Shown here piece after piece: positions 1 to 6,707 of a DNA stretch of 14,223 nucleotides (positions within the stretch are counted from its first letter, which is position 1; each line of letters opens with the position of its first letter). Under the pieces are notes generated by a model, which saw nothing but the letters and a program-made list of their open reading frames with translations, did not search any database and was not told where the DNA came from. Source of the DNA: an archaeon (GTDB taxonomy: Archaea; Nanobdellota; Nanobdellia; SCGC-AAA011-G17; PNOQ01); assembly GCA_021107835.1 (NCBI GenBank), contig JAIOSD010000006.1, positions 1 through 14,223 on the forward strand. The letters run 5' to 3'. The position numbers were made by a program, and so were the translations under genes.

Positions 1-123
1 CCTGGTCATTATTGGATTGCTGTTGGGGATACAGTACTTGGACCCCCTTTTTATGTTGGTAGTTCTTCTTCTGGGGGTTTTCTTGGTTGGATTAGATGGT
101 TGTTTACGCCCGTGTTGGTATAG
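1..123 (+). CDS. 3' end of an unrecognised gene (partial)
   Basis: An open frame runs in from the left edge and ends at TAG 121-123, leaving the last 40 residues. The tail is rich in Gly and Ser in the middle (a run of four Ser then two Gly) and finishes with an aromatic, hydrophobic stretch (FLGWIRWLFTPVLV). That ending could be a membrane-associated C-terminus, but this is a guess. I do not recognise the family. RNase P subunit Rpp30 often lies before Pop5 in archaea, but nothing in this tail points to it. The pop5 promoter starts at the stop codon, so this gene belongs to an earlier transcription unit. Confidence 0.5.
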   Translation, partial: PGHYWIAVGDTVLGPPFYVGSSSSGGFLGWIRWLFTPVLV

Positions 124-137
124 AAAGGTTTATAAAT
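123..137 (+). promoter_or_regulatory. BRE/TATA promoter of the pop5-exosome operon
   Basis: A purine-rich BRE-like element (GAAAGG) is followed by TTTATAAAT at 129-137. The core AGAAAGGTTTATAAA recurs exactly before the STAS gene (8090-8104). The expected transcription start is about 25-29 bases downstream, near 158-162, which leaves a leader of roughly 35 bases before the preferred pop5 ATG at 196. Confidence 0.75.
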
Positions 138-161
138 AACTTTTAACCATTATTTTTTTGA

Positions 162-194
162 ATGAGAGATACTAGTGTCTTCTCAAGGTTGTAA
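162..194 (+). other. possible 10-codon upstream ORF before pop5
   Basis: ATG at 162 opens a short frame (MRDTSVFSRL) that stops with TAA at 192-194, one base before the pop5 ATG at 196. The ATG lies about 29 bases from the centre of the TATA box, the spacing used by leaderless genes elsewhere in the window. The weak Shine-Dalgarno AAGG (185-188) for pop5 lies inside it. It could be a leader peptide that couples translation to pop5, or chance. Confidence 0.3.
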
Positions 195-195
195 T

Positions 196-513
196 ATGAA
201 ACCTTTATTACCTATACTTAAAGAAAAAAAAAGATATGTTGTGTTTGAAATAGTGACAGAAAAGTACGATAAAGAAAAAACACAAAAGTTAGTAGAAAGT
301 GCTTGCCTTAAATTTATGGGTGAGAATGGCTACTCTAAGGCGGGAATAATGGTTTTGAAAGATAGTTGGAAGAAAAATAAAGGAGTAATAAAAGTGAATA
401 CAAAATATTTGGATGAAGTAAAAATGTCTTTAGGATTAATTAAAAGTAATAGTATAGTTAATGTTATTGGTGTCTCTGGCACTTTAAATAAAGCTAAACA
501 AAAGTTTATGTAA
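196..513 (+). CDS. rnp2: Ribonuclease P protein component 2 (Pop5/Rnp2)
   Basis: Protein subunit of archaeal RNase P, which with Rpp30 and the catalytic RNA removes 5' leaders from pre-tRNAs. The 105-residue product begins MKPLLPILKEKKRYVVFEI, matching the family's N-terminal L-x-E-K-K-R-Y pattern and its usual length of about 100-120 residues. The later segment with Asn-Val-Ile-Gly-Val-Ser-Gly-Thr and a Lys-rich end also fits Pop5. A GTG at 175 would add seven residues (MSSQGCN). ATG 196 is preferred because family members start there and AAGG (185-188) is suitably placed. It is first in the operon, and the psmA Shine-Dalgarno overlaps its stop codon. The family call is by motif and context, as Pop5 proteins are short and divergent. 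Confidence 0.85.
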   Translation: MKPLLPILKEKKRYVVFEIVTEKYDKEKTQKLVESACLKFMGENGYSKAGIMVLKDSWKKNKGVIKVNTKYLDEVKMSLGLIKSNSIVNVIGVSGTLNKAKQKFM

Positions 514-520
514 AGGAGGA
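512..520 (+). promoter_or_regulatory. strong Shine-Dalgarno of psmA
   Basis: AAAGGAGGA overlaps the pop5 stop codon and lies 9-10 bases before ATG 530. It is the best Shine-Dalgarno in the window. It shows that genes inside the operon use SD-led initiation while operon-leading genes appear leaderless. Confidence 0.85.
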
Positions 521-529
521 TATAAAAAA

Positions 530-1249
530 ATGCAACAAGGAGATGTTTCACATCAAATGATGGGGTATGATCGGACTAGTACCATGTTTAGTCCTGATGG
601 AAGATTATTACAAGTAGAGTATGCTAAGAAGACTGTAAAACAAGGCACTGCCGCTTTAGGTATTGTGTGTAAAGATGGTGTTTTATTAATAGCAGATAAG
701 AGAATAATAGAAAAATTGATTGTTTCTAAAACTATAGAAAAAGTTTTTCAAATAGATGATAATATTGCGGCTGTAGCTGCAGGAATTGTTTCTGATGCTA
801 GGATTTTAGTTGAAAAAGCACAGGTTTTGGCACAACAACATAGGATAACGTATGATGAACCTATAGATACATACAGTTTGGTTAAAGAAATATGTAATAT
901 TAAACAAGCTTATACTCAGTATGGTGGAGCAAGACCTTTTGGAGTATCTCTTTTGGTTGCTGGAGTGAATAATAGACCAAGGTTGTTTTTAACCGATCCA
1001 ACCGGCATCTATTGGGAATATAAAGCAACTGCTATCGGAGAATCTGAAGATGAACTTAAAGAAATTTTGAATAAAATGTATAAGGAAAATATGAGTTTAG
1101 ATGAAGGATTAAAATTGGGTGTTGATGCATTAAAGAAAGTTTTAGGCAAGGAGTTCAGTTTCGATAGGTTGGATGGTGGGATTATCAAAACTTCTGATAA
1201 AAAATTCCATAAAATAACTAAGGAGTATATTAAAAAAGTAGTAAAATGA
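530..1249 (+). CDS. psmA: Proteasome subunit alpha
   Basis: Alpha subunit of the archaeal 20S proteasome. It forms the heptameric outer rings that gate entry of unfolded substrates and dock the PAN or Cdc48 ATPases. At 239 residues it is of normal length. The alpha-type signature is clear: YDRTSTMFSPDGRLLQVEYA at residues 13-32 carries the gate residues Tyr13, Asp14, Pro22 and Tyr31. IADKR, the Ile-Glu-Lys that includes the ATPase-docking lysine, AYTQYGGARPFGVSLL and EYKATAIG follow in order. It lacks the N-terminal catalytic Thr of beta subunits, as expected, and no beta subunit lies in this window. It has a strong Shine-Dalgarno and ends in an ATGA overlap with SBDS, as in the conserved archaeal pop5-psmA-SBDS-exosome gene order. 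Confidence 0.97.
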   Translation: MQQGDVSHQMMGYDRTSTMFSPDGRLLQVEYAKKTVKQGTAALGIVCKDGVLLIADKRIIEKLIVSKTIEKVFQIDDNIAAVAAGIVSDARILVEKAQVLAQQHRITYDEPIDTYSLVKEICNIKQAYTQYGGARPFGVSLLVAGVNNRPRLFLTDPTGIYWEYKATAIGESEDELKEILNKMYKENMSLDEGLKLGVDALKKVLGKEFSFDRLDGGIIKTSDKKFHKITKEYIKKVVK

Positions 1250-1938
1250 ATGTGGATAAGGCAGTAATTTGTAGATTAAAGAAACAAGGATTAGACTTTG
1301 AAATTTTAGTAGATTGTGATAAATCAATGGATTTTAAGCATGGAAAAGTTAGTGCAGATGATGCTTTAGTTAGTGATGATATTTTTAAAGATGTGAAGAA
1401 AGGCGAGCATGCTTCTGAACATGATATGGCTAAAATATTTGGAACTAATAATAAAAAAGAAGTTGCAGAAAAAATACTAAAAGATGGAGAAGTACAATTA
1501 ACTACAGATTATAAAAATAAATTAAGAGGTGAAAAGAAAAAAGCTGTTATTGCTTTGATTTCACGAAATGCTGTTGATCCAAAAAGTAGTTTGCCGCATC
1601 CTCCTCAAAGAATTGAAAATGCACTTGATGAGGCTAAAGTTAAAATTGATGAATTTAAATCTGCAGAGCAGCAAGTTGGAGATATTGTAAAGCAAATTAA
1701 TTCTATATTACCTATTGCTTATGAACTTAGAGAAATAGAATTGACAATTCCAGCAGATGTTTCAGGGGGGGCGTATCCTGTTTTAAAACAATATGCTAGT
1801 ATTTTGAATGAAACATGGAATAATGATGGTTCTTTAACTGTTGTTGTAGAAGTTCCAGCTGGATTACAAAATGAACTTTATGATAAACTAAATAATATGG
1901 CTCATGGGAATATTGAGTCTAAAATGATTAAGAAATAA
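1246..1938 (+). CDS. Ribosome maturation protein SBDS (Sdo1 homologue)
   Basis: Archaeal homologue of the Shwachman-Bodian-Diamond protein, which in eukaryotes works with EFL1 to release the anti-association factor eIF6 from the large ribosomal subunit. The 230 residues show the three-part family layout. An N-terminal FYSH domain (about 1-85) contains DDIFKDVKKGEHAS and the FGT and EVAEKILKDGEVQLT segments. A central helical domain (about 88-160) includes IALISRNAVDPKSSLPHPP. A C-terminal ferredoxin-like domain (about 162-230) ends at VVVEVPAGLQNELYDKLN. The ATG overlaps the psmA stop codon (ATGA), so translation is probably coupled. A run of seven G (1765-1771) encodes the Gly-Gly of SGGAY with the frame intact. 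Confidence 0.96.
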   Translation: MNVDKAVICRLKKQGLDFEILVDCDKSMDFKHGKVSADDALVSDDIFKDVKKGEHASEHDMAKIFGTNNKKEVAEKILKDGEVQLTTDYKNKLRGEKKKAVIALISRNAVDPKSSLPHPPQRIENALDEAKVKIDEFKSAEQQVGDIVKQINSILPIAYELREIELTIPADVSGGAYPVLKQYASILNETWNNDGSLTVVVEVPAGLQNELYDKLNNMAHGNIESKMIKK

Positions 1939-1944
1939 TAGTTA

Positions 1945-1950
1945 TGGAGG
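1945..1950 (+). promoter_or_regulatory. Shine-Dalgarno that fixes the Rrp4 start
   Basis: TGGAGG ends five bases before ATG 1956. The earlier in-frame ATG at 1944 overlaps this site and has no ribosome-binding site of its own, so initiation at 1956 is favoured. Confidence 0.75.
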
Positions 1951-1955
1951 AAAAA

Positions 1956-2642
1956 ATGGCTAAAATATTAGTAAAAGAAAGAAATGTTGTGGTTCCTGGA
2001 CAAGAATTGGCAGATGGTATGGATTATTTGCCTAGTGAAGGAGCATTTAGAGAAGGAGAAAAAATATTTTCTTCTAAATTAGGATTGTTTAATCTTGATG
2101 GGAGATTGATAAAGGTTATCCCATTAGGTGGAAAATATATTCCTAAAAAAAATGATACTGTTATTGGAAGAGTAACTGATGTTTCCCCTAAGATATGGCG
2201 GATTGACATTGGTTGGGCTTTTGATGTAGTAGTCCCTTTAAGAGAGGGAAGTAGAGATTTTATACCAAATGATGCAGATCTTACGAAGTATTATGATATT
2301 GGAGATTTAGTTGTTGCAAAAATAATCAATGTTTTATCCCCAAAAATTGTGGATGCTAGTATGAAATTGCCTGGTTGTAGAAAACTTGGGGTTGGAAGAG
2401 TAATAAAAGTTGAGTCTTCAAGAGTTCCAAGAATAATTGGTAAACAAGGTAGTATGATTACTTTGATTAAGGATGCAACAGGATGTAACATCACTGTAGG
2501 TCAAAATGGTTTAATATGGATTTCTGGAGAAGACAGTAAAAAGGAAAGACTTGCTGAAGAAGCTATTCGGAAAATAGAAGCAGAAGCACATTCTGAAGGA
2601 TTAACTGATAAAATTAATAATTTTTTGAAGGAGAGTAAATAA
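1956..2642 (+). CDS. rrp4: Exosome complex RNA-binding cap subunit Rrp4
   Basis: Cap protein of the archaeal exosome. A trimer sits on the Rrp41-Rrp42 ring and feeds RNA, with a preference for A-rich tails, into the pore. The 228 residues follow the family plan. The N-terminal domain contains VVVPGQELADG (11-21). An S1 domain (about 65-137) starts at TVIGRVTDV and includes the WRIDIGWAFDVVVPL segment. A KH domain (about 150-205) carries IGKQGS (161-166), the GxxG RNA-binding loop, followed by NGLIWISG. The start at 1956 is chosen over 1944 because of the Shine-Dalgarno TGGAGG. SBDS ends 17 bases upstream and rrp41 starts 2 bases downstream. The alternative cap protein Csl4 is not in this window. 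Confidence 0.95.
   Translation: MAKILVKERNVVVPGQELADGMDYLPSEGAFREGEKIFSSKLGLFNLDGRLIKVIPLGGKYIPKKNDTVIGRVTDVSPKIWRIDIGWAFDVVVPLREGSRDFIPNDADLTKYYDIGDLVVAKIINVLSPKIVDASMKLPGCRKLGVGRVIKVESSRVPRIIGKQGSMITLIKDATGCNITVGQNGLIWISGEDSKKERLAEEAIRKIEAEAHSEGLTDKINNFLKESK
2628..2633 (+). promoter_or_regulatory. Shine-Dalgarno of rrp41
   Basis: AAGGAG lies within the last codons of rrp4, ten bases before ATG 2644. Confidence 0.65.
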
Positions 2643-2643
2643 A

Positions 2644-3348
2644 ATGGCGTATACTAAGAGATTTGACGGAAGAAAATTTGATGAAGTAAGAGAAATGGAA
2701 GCGAAAGTTGGAATTATAAAACGTGCCAATGGATCTGCTATGTTTAGAACTGGCAAAACCATTGCAATTGCCGCAGTTTATGGTCCAAGAGAGTTGTTTC
2801 CTGCTTTTTTACAAGATCCAAAGAAAGGAAAATTAAAGTGTTTGTATGACTTATTGAGTTTTTCAGTAACTGAAAGAAAAAGACCTGGACCTTCTCGTAG
2901 AAGTACAGAAATTTCTATGGTTACAAGAGACTGTTTAGAACCTGTATTAGATTTAACTAAGTTTGCCTACACTGGATTAGATGTATATATTTACATAACT
3001 CAAGCAGATGCTGGTACTAGGGCTGCAGGAATTAATGCTGCTTCATTGGCTTTGGCTGATGCTGGAATACCAATGAAGGATTTAATTAGTTCGATTGCAG
3101 TTGGAAAAGTTTCTGACAAAATAGTTGTTGATTTGGATAAAGAAGAAGAAGATCATAAAGACGGTGCAACAGATTTACCAATTGCAATGTCTGTGAGAAC
3201 GGGAAAATTAACTTTATTGCAAATGGATGGAAATATGAATCAAACAGAGATAAAAAAAGCCCTAGAAATGGGAAAGAAAGCTTGTGAGCAAATAAAGGAA
3301 GTGCAAGTAAAAGCACTGCAAGCTAAGTATGGGGGGGCAGGAAAATGA
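2644..3348 (+). CDS. rrp41: Exosome catalytic subunit Rrp41 (RNase PH family)
   Basis: Catalytic subunit of the archaeal exosome. It degrades RNA 3' to 5' with phosphate, releasing nucleoside diphosphates, and can run in reverse to add A-rich tails. The 234 residues start with RFDGRKFDEVRE, the family N-terminus. The phosphate- and RNA-binding pair Arg85-Arg86 lies in RPGPSRRSTEIS, and the acidic active-site region EEEDHKDGATDLPIAM contains Asp177, the probable catalytic acid by family alignment. ITQADAGTRAAGINAAS is the usual RNase PH core segment. These residues separate it from the inactive Rrp42 encoded next. The stop codon overlaps the rrp42 ATG by four bases, fitting 1:1 production of the hexamer-ring partners. 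Seven G (3331-3337) encode the Gly-Gly near the C-terminus. Confidence 0.97.
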   Translation: MAYTKRFDGRKFDEVREMEAKVGIIKRANGSAMFRTGKTIAIAAVYGPRELFPAFLQDPKKGKLKCLYDLLSFSVTERKRPGPSRRSTEISMVTRDCLEPVLDLTKFAYTGLDVYIYITQADAGTRAAGINAASLALADAGIPMKDLISSIAVGKVSDKIVVDLDKEEEDHKDGATDLPIAMSVRTGKLTLLQMDGNMNQTEIKKALEMGKKACEQIKEVQVKALQAKYGGAGK

Positions 3349-4109
3349 AGAAATATATAAAAGCGATATTAGACAAAAAAGATAGGTTAGACGGAAGAAC
3401 TTTTGATGAATTTAGAAAACCTATAACCATTTCTAATGAGGTTTCTAACAAAGCAGAAGGTTCTGCTAGAGTGAAGATTGGAGACACGGAGGTTATTGCA
3501 GGTATTAAGGTTGATGTAGGAACTCCTTATCCTGATAGTCAGAATAGGGGAAATCTAATAACTAATGTGGAATTATTACCTGTTGCCTCTTCGAAGTTTT
3601 TGCCTGGACCACCTGGACCACAAGCTGTCGAATTATCTAGAATAGTTGATAGAGGAATTCGGGAAAGTGGAATGCTTGACTTTGAAAAACTTTGTATTAG
3701 GGAAGGAGAATTAGTCTATAATATTATTGTAGATATTTATCCAATTAATGATGCTGGGAATTTAATTGATGCTTCAGCATTTGCAGCTGTTGCAGCTTTG
3801 AAAAATGCAGTGTTGCCTAAATTGGTGGATGATAAAGTACAGTTTGGCGAATTTACCAAGACAAAAGTTCCATTAAAGATTATACCAATAACCTGTACAG
3901 TGTATAAGATTGGAGAACATTTAGTTGTTGACTTGAACAAAGATGAAGAAGAAGCTATTGATGCAAGATTAAGTATTGCGGTTTCAGAGAGTGGGAATGT
4001 TCATGCAATGCAAAAAGGTGGAATAGTTGGCTTTAGTATAGATGAGGTTGACAAAGCTATTGGTATGGCAAAAAAATGTGTTGAGAAGTTAAGGAAACAA
4101 TTAAAATGA
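3345..4109 (+). CDS. rrp42: Exosome structural subunit Rrp42 (RNase PH family)
   Basis: Second RNase PH-fold subunit of the exosome ring. It alternates with Rrp41 and completes the active site but lacks its own catalytic residues. The 254 residues are of normal length. RLDGRTFDEFRKP near residue 14 and the loop with Leu-Pro-Gly-Pro-Pro-Gly-Pro-Gln are family hallmarks. The sequence SRIVDRGIRESGMLDFEKL follows, as does INDAGNLIDASAFAAVAAL. The Arg-Arg phosphate site of Rrp41 is absent (the equivalent loop reads PGPQAVELSR), as expected for the inactive partner. It overlaps rrp41 by ATGA at its start and rpoK by ATGA at its end. In many archaea L37Ae follows rrp42; here rpoK takes that place. 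Confidence 0.96.
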   Translation: MKKYIKAILDKKDRLDGRTFDEFRKPITISNEVSNKAEGSARVKIGDTEVIAGIKVDVGTPYPDSQNRGNLITNVELLPVASSKFLPGPPGPQAVELSRIVDRGIRESGMLDFEKLCIREGELVYNIIVDIYPINDAGNLIDASAFAAVAALKNAVLPKLVDDKVQFGEFTKTKVPLKIIPITCTVYKIGEHLVVDLNKDEEEAIDARLSIAVSESGNVHAMQKGGIVGFSIDEVDKAIGMAKKCVEKLRKQLK

Positions 4110-4297
4110 AGATGACAAAATATGAAAAGGCTAGAATAATTGGTGCTAGGGCTTTACAATTAGCTTCGGGTGCTCCTTTTTTACTTAAATTGAAGGAAAA
4201 GGATTTACATGAGATAAATTTTAATCCTATTGAGATTGCGAAGATGGAGCTTAGAGAAGGAATTTTACCAATAACAATTAAAAGGCCTATGCCTTAG
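4106..4297 (+). CDS. rpoK: DNA-directed RNA polymerase subunit K (Rpo6/RpoK)
   Basis: Small archaeal RNA polymerase subunit, homologue of Rpb6 and bacterial omega, which supports assembly of the largest subunit. The 63-residue product holds the family motif TKYEKARIIGARALQLASGAP (residues 4-24) and the C-terminal segment PIEIAKMELREGILPITIKRP, both diagnostic. It lacks the acidic N-terminal extension of eukaryotic Rpb6, as archaeal forms do. The ATG overlaps the rrp42 stop codon (ATGA); a second in-frame ATG at 4112 would remove two residues. It is the last gene of the operon, followed by a T-rich tract, and is normally a neighbour of enolase and S2, both found downstream. Confidence 0.95.
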   Translation: MKMTKYEKARIIGARALQLASGAPFLLKLKEKDLHEINFNPIEIAKMELREGILPITIKRPMP

Positions 4298-4302
4298 TTA
4301 AC

Positions 4303-4309
4303 TTTATAA
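4303..4309 (+). promoter_or_regulatory. TATA box of the PHP gene
   Basis: TTTATAA is centred about 30 bases before ATG 4336, predicting a leaderless or nearly leaderless mRNA. Confidence 0.55.
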
Positions 4310-4310
4310 C

Positions 4311-4323
4311 TCTTTCTTTTTTC
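4311..4323 (+). terminator. T-rich archaeal terminator after rpoK
   Basis: TCTTTCTTTTTTC follows the rpoK stop codon (4295-4297) with no hairpin. Archaeal RNA polymerase stops at such T tracts. It overlaps the spacer of the PHP promoter, so read-through into the PHP gene is possible. Confidence 0.45.
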
Positions 4324-4335
4324 CCATAATTTAAG

Positions 4336-5223
4336 ATGAGGCATAAATTATCTTTAGTTGGTGCAGATAAAAGAATTGTTAGAGTAGATTTACATAATCA
4401 TATTGGGACTAAGAAAAAGATTAGTAAATATGGTGTTGAAAGGATTGTAGCTCAAGCTTATGATAAGCTGGGAAAGGGGGGGGTTTTAAGTATTGCTAAT
4501 TTTTTAGGGCAATTTAGAACTCAAGATCACTTCCATTTTGATAATTTCTATGATTCTTGTGGGAATAGTGGGGAAATTGATTTAGGAAATGCTATTCGTT
4601 TTCCTGAAAAAGATATTTTAGTTGTGAAGGGGGAAGAAGTTGTTGTTTTTGAAAGAACTTATGAATCTCATTTATTATTTTTAGGGGCTTTATATGGAAC
4701 GAATATGACTCCAAATACTACGTTTGAATATGCTATCGAAGAAGGACGTGAAAAAGAGCTTATTATTGGTTTAGATCATCCTTTTGCTAGAATGGGTTTG
4801 TTATCTCGTGTACAAGATAATTCTAAAAGAATGAGAGAACTTGTTGAAGCTGTAGATTTTTTAGAAGTTCATAATGGTGAAATGTGCCTTCCTTTTTTTG
4901 GAAGAGGTACTAATGAACTTACACAGGCTTTTTATAATAATTATAAAGAAGAGTTTCCTCATTTGGGCGCGATTATTTCTTCTGATGGGCATTCTTTGGG
5001 GGAAATTGGTAGTAGTTATACTCACCTTGCCATGCCCGAGGATTACTCTTGTTTGACTGATTCGGTAGAGGTTTTAAGATATCTTGGGGATGCTGTTGTT
5101 GGAAATAGGAATCCTAGGGGAGATAGGACATTATCTTATGGTCCAACTGTTAGGCATGCGTGGGAAATTTTGTGTAATGTTGGTATTAGTGGTGTGAAGG
5201 CTAAATTAGGAAAGAATAATTAA
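4336..5223 (+). CDS. PHP-domain metal-dependent phosphoesterase
   Basis: Probable phosphoesterase of the PHP (polymerase and histidinol phosphatase) superfamily, which uses a metal cluster to hydrolyse phosphoester bonds. The substrate cannot be told from sequence. The 295 residues carry the metal-binding motifs in order: DLHNH (His20, His22), GEE (Glu100, Glu101), LDHP (His148), EVHNGEM (Glu177, His179) and SSDGH (Asp217, His219). No polymerase or other domain is attached and there is no signal peptide. It lies between rpoK and enolase, which are often close neighbours in archaea, so it looks inserted into a conserved cluster. It probably has its own TATA box and leaderless start. Eight consecutive G (4476-4483) encode part of GKGGV with the frame intact. 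Confidence 0.85.
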   Translation: MRHKLSLVGADKRIVRVDLHNHIGTKKKISKYGVERIVAQAYDKLGKGGVLSIANFLGQFRTQDHFHFDNFYDSCGNSGEIDLGNAIRFPEKDILVVKGEEVVVFERTYESHLLFLGALYGTNMTPNTTFEYAIEEGREKELIIGLDHPFARMGLLSRVQDNSKRMRELVEAVDFLEVHNGEMCLPFFGRGTNELTQAFYNNYKEEFPHLGAIISSDGHSLGEIGSSYTHLAMPEDYSCLTDSVEVLRYLGDAVVGNRNPRGDRTLSYGPTVRHAWEILCNVGISGVKAKLGKNN

Positions 5224-5233
5224 TTTTATATAG
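5224..5233 (+). promoter_or_regulatory. TATA box of enolase
   Basis: TTTTATATAG begins right after the PHP stop codon and is centred about 26 bases before ATG 5254. This favours the ATG at 5254 over the GTG at 5233, which would lie inside the promoter. Confidence 0.6.
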
Positions 5234-5253
5234 TGGTTAGTTCTAAGAAAATT

Positions 5254-6429
5254 ATGATTATAAAAAAGGTGAAAGCTAAAAAGATAAAGAATTCTCGTGG
5301 TGAAGAGACAATAAAAATTTCAGTTAAATGTGATAAGGGAAAAGGTGAAGCTAGTGCTCCTTCTGGTGCCAGTAAAGGCAAGCATGAAGCTAAAGATTTT
5401 GTTTTGTCAGTGAAAGATTGTGTTAAATATATTAATAAAGAAGAAAGATTGAAAGGGTTGGAAATTAATTCTTTTGATGATTTAGTTAAAATTGAAAAAA
5501 TAATTAATAAGAAAAATCTTGGCGCAAATCCTACAATTGCTTTAGAGTATGCTATCTTAAATTGTTTTGGAGCTGTTTGGAGAAGTTTTAATAAAGATGC
5601 TAGAAGGATTCCAAGACCTTTGGGAAATGTTATTGGTGGTGGAGCACATATAAAAGGGGGGAATTTTTGTGAATTTCAAGAATTTTTATTATATCCTTTT
5701 GATGCTAAAACTTTTGATGAAGCAGCTATGGCAAATAAATTGGCACATGAGCTAGTTAAGAAAAAATTAAAAGAAATGAAAAAGAAATTACATATGACTG
5801 ATGAAGGTGCTTGGGCAATAGAAGATCTGACTATACAAGAAATTTTAGAAATATTAAAAGAAATTGTTAATGATGTTCGAGATGAAACAAAAATTGAGCT
5901 AAAAATTGGAGTTGATATTGCTGCCTCTAATTTTTGGGATGGAAAAAAATATGTTTATAGAAGTTTAGAAAGAAATCGTGAAGAGCAAATAGAATATATT
6001 TCTGAATTGATTGAAAAGTATAAATTGCATTATGTTGAAGATGCTTTGCATGAGAATGACTTTATGGGGTTTGCAGAGTTAACTAAAAAGTTTGGGGGGG
6101 GGTGTATGATTACTGGAGATGATTTAACAGTAACTAATATGGATCGATTAAAGGATGCTATTAAGTTTAAAGCTATAAATGCAATGGTTATTAAGCCAAA
6201 TCAAAATGGAAGTTTAATTGATACTTTGAAAGTTGTTTCTGAAGCTAAAAAGAATAAAATGTATTTAATTGCTTCTCATAGAAGTGGAGAGACTTTGGAT
6301 GCTTCTATTTCTCATTTAGCTATTGGTTTGGAAATTCCTATCTTGAAAGTTGGAATACATGGAAAAGAACGGGTTTGTAAGTTAAGGGAAGTTGCTAAGA
6401 TTGAAAAGCAGATAAAGTATGAGATTTAG
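5254..6429 (+). CDS. eno: Enolase (phosphopyruvate hydratase), short divergent form
   Basis: Glycolytic and gluconeogenic enzyme that interconverts 2-phosphoglycerate and phosphoenolpyruvate with Mg2+. From ATG 5254 the protein has 391 residues, about 30-40 fewer than typical enolases. It starts MIIKKVKAKKIKNSRGEET, the family N-terminus, followed by the substrate loop APSGASKGKHEA. Conserved active-site positions can be followed: Glu143 (CEFQEF), Glu184 (TDEGAW, usually GDEGG), metal ligands Asp221 (VDIAAS), Glu262 (VEDA, usually IEDP) and the GDDL aspartates at 289-290, then Lys314 (IKPNQNG), His342-Arg343 (SHRSGET) and Lys365. The catalytic set appears complete, though the flanking motifs are divergent. 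A GTG at 5233 would add seven residues but falls in the promoter. Nine G (6094-6102) encode Gly-Gly-Gly. Confidence 0.93.
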   Translation: MIIKKVKAKKIKNSRGEETIKISVKCDKGKGEASAPSGASKGKHEAKDFVLSVKDCVKYINKEERLKGLEINSFDDLVKIEKIINKKNLGANPTIALEYAILNCFGAVWRSFNKDARRIPRPLGNVIGGGAHIKGGNFCEFQEFLLYPFDAKTFDEAAMANKLAHELVKKKLKEMKKKLHMTDEGAWAIEDLTIQEILEILKEIVNDVRDETKIELKIGVDIAASNFWDGKKYVYRSLERNREEQIEYISELIEKYKLHYVEDALHENDFMGFAELTKKFGGGCMITGDDLTVTNMDRLKDAIKFKAINAMVIKPNQNGSLIDTLKVVSEAKKNKMYLIASHRSGETLDASISHLAIGLEIPILKVGIHGKERVCKLREVAKIEKQIKYEI

Positions 6430-6433
6430 GAAG

Positions 6434-6441
6434 TTTTATAA
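6434..6441 (+). promoter_or_regulatory. TATA box of the 66-aa gene
   Basis: TTTTATAA is centred about 27 bases before ATG 6465, predicting a leaderless mRNA. Confidence 0.55.
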
Positions 6442-6464
6442 GTATTAATTGTTTGTAATTTTTT

Positions 6465-6665
6465 ATGGATATTTCATATAATGATAGAGTTACTGATGGG
6501 GATGAGTTAGAAATAATGAGACAAGTTTCTGAAGGAACATATGAAGATCTTTATGCTGGAAAGGCACAATATTCACGCCAGTCCCTGTGTCCTGCTCCAA
6601 TTAAAACAAAAAGAAGCCCGGCGATATTTAGAACTATAATGAAAGGATTAGAATCTTTATTTTGA
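6465..6665 (+). CDS. Uncharacterised 66-residue protein
   Basis: I do not recognise this protein. The N-terminal half is acidic (several Asp and Glu in the first 30 residues). The C-terminal half is basic, with one Cys, a KTKRSP segment and a final amphipathic stretch (FRTIMKGLESLF). It has no signal peptide, membrane segment or zinc motif. The frame is supported as real by a TATA box at leaderless distance and by its exact fit between enolase and the rps2 promoter on the same strand. Its position before rps2 might suggest co-regulation with ribosomal genes, but each of the two has its own promoter. Function is unknown. Confidence 0.6.
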   Translation: MDISYNDRVTDGDELEIMRQVSEGTYEDLYAGKAQYSRQSLCPAPIKTKRSPAIFRTIMKGLESLF

Positions 6666-6670
6666 TAACA

Positions 6671-6685
6671 AAAAGATTTATAAAT
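6671..6685 (+). promoter_or_regulatory. BRE/TATA promoter of rps2
   Basis: The A-rich BRE-like AAAAGA is followed by TTTATAAAT (6677-6685), centred 27 bases before ATG 6708. It resembles the pop5 and STAS promoters and predicts a leaderless mRNA. Confidence 0.7.
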
Positions 6686-6707
6686 AGCTAATTTTGCCAA
6701 ATAAGTT

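Noticed and set aside
1944..1955. Earlier ATG for Rrp4 (four extra residues)
   Set aside because: It overlaps the Shine-Dalgarno TGGAGG, which is correctly spaced for ATG 1956.
4874..5056. 60-codon frame within the PHP gene (+ strand)
   Set aside because: It is a shadow in another frame of a clearly coding region, with no promoter of its own.
5233..5253. GTG start for enolase (seven extra residues)
   Set aside because: It falls inside the TATA box region; ATG 5254 gives the family N-terminus and the right promoter distance.
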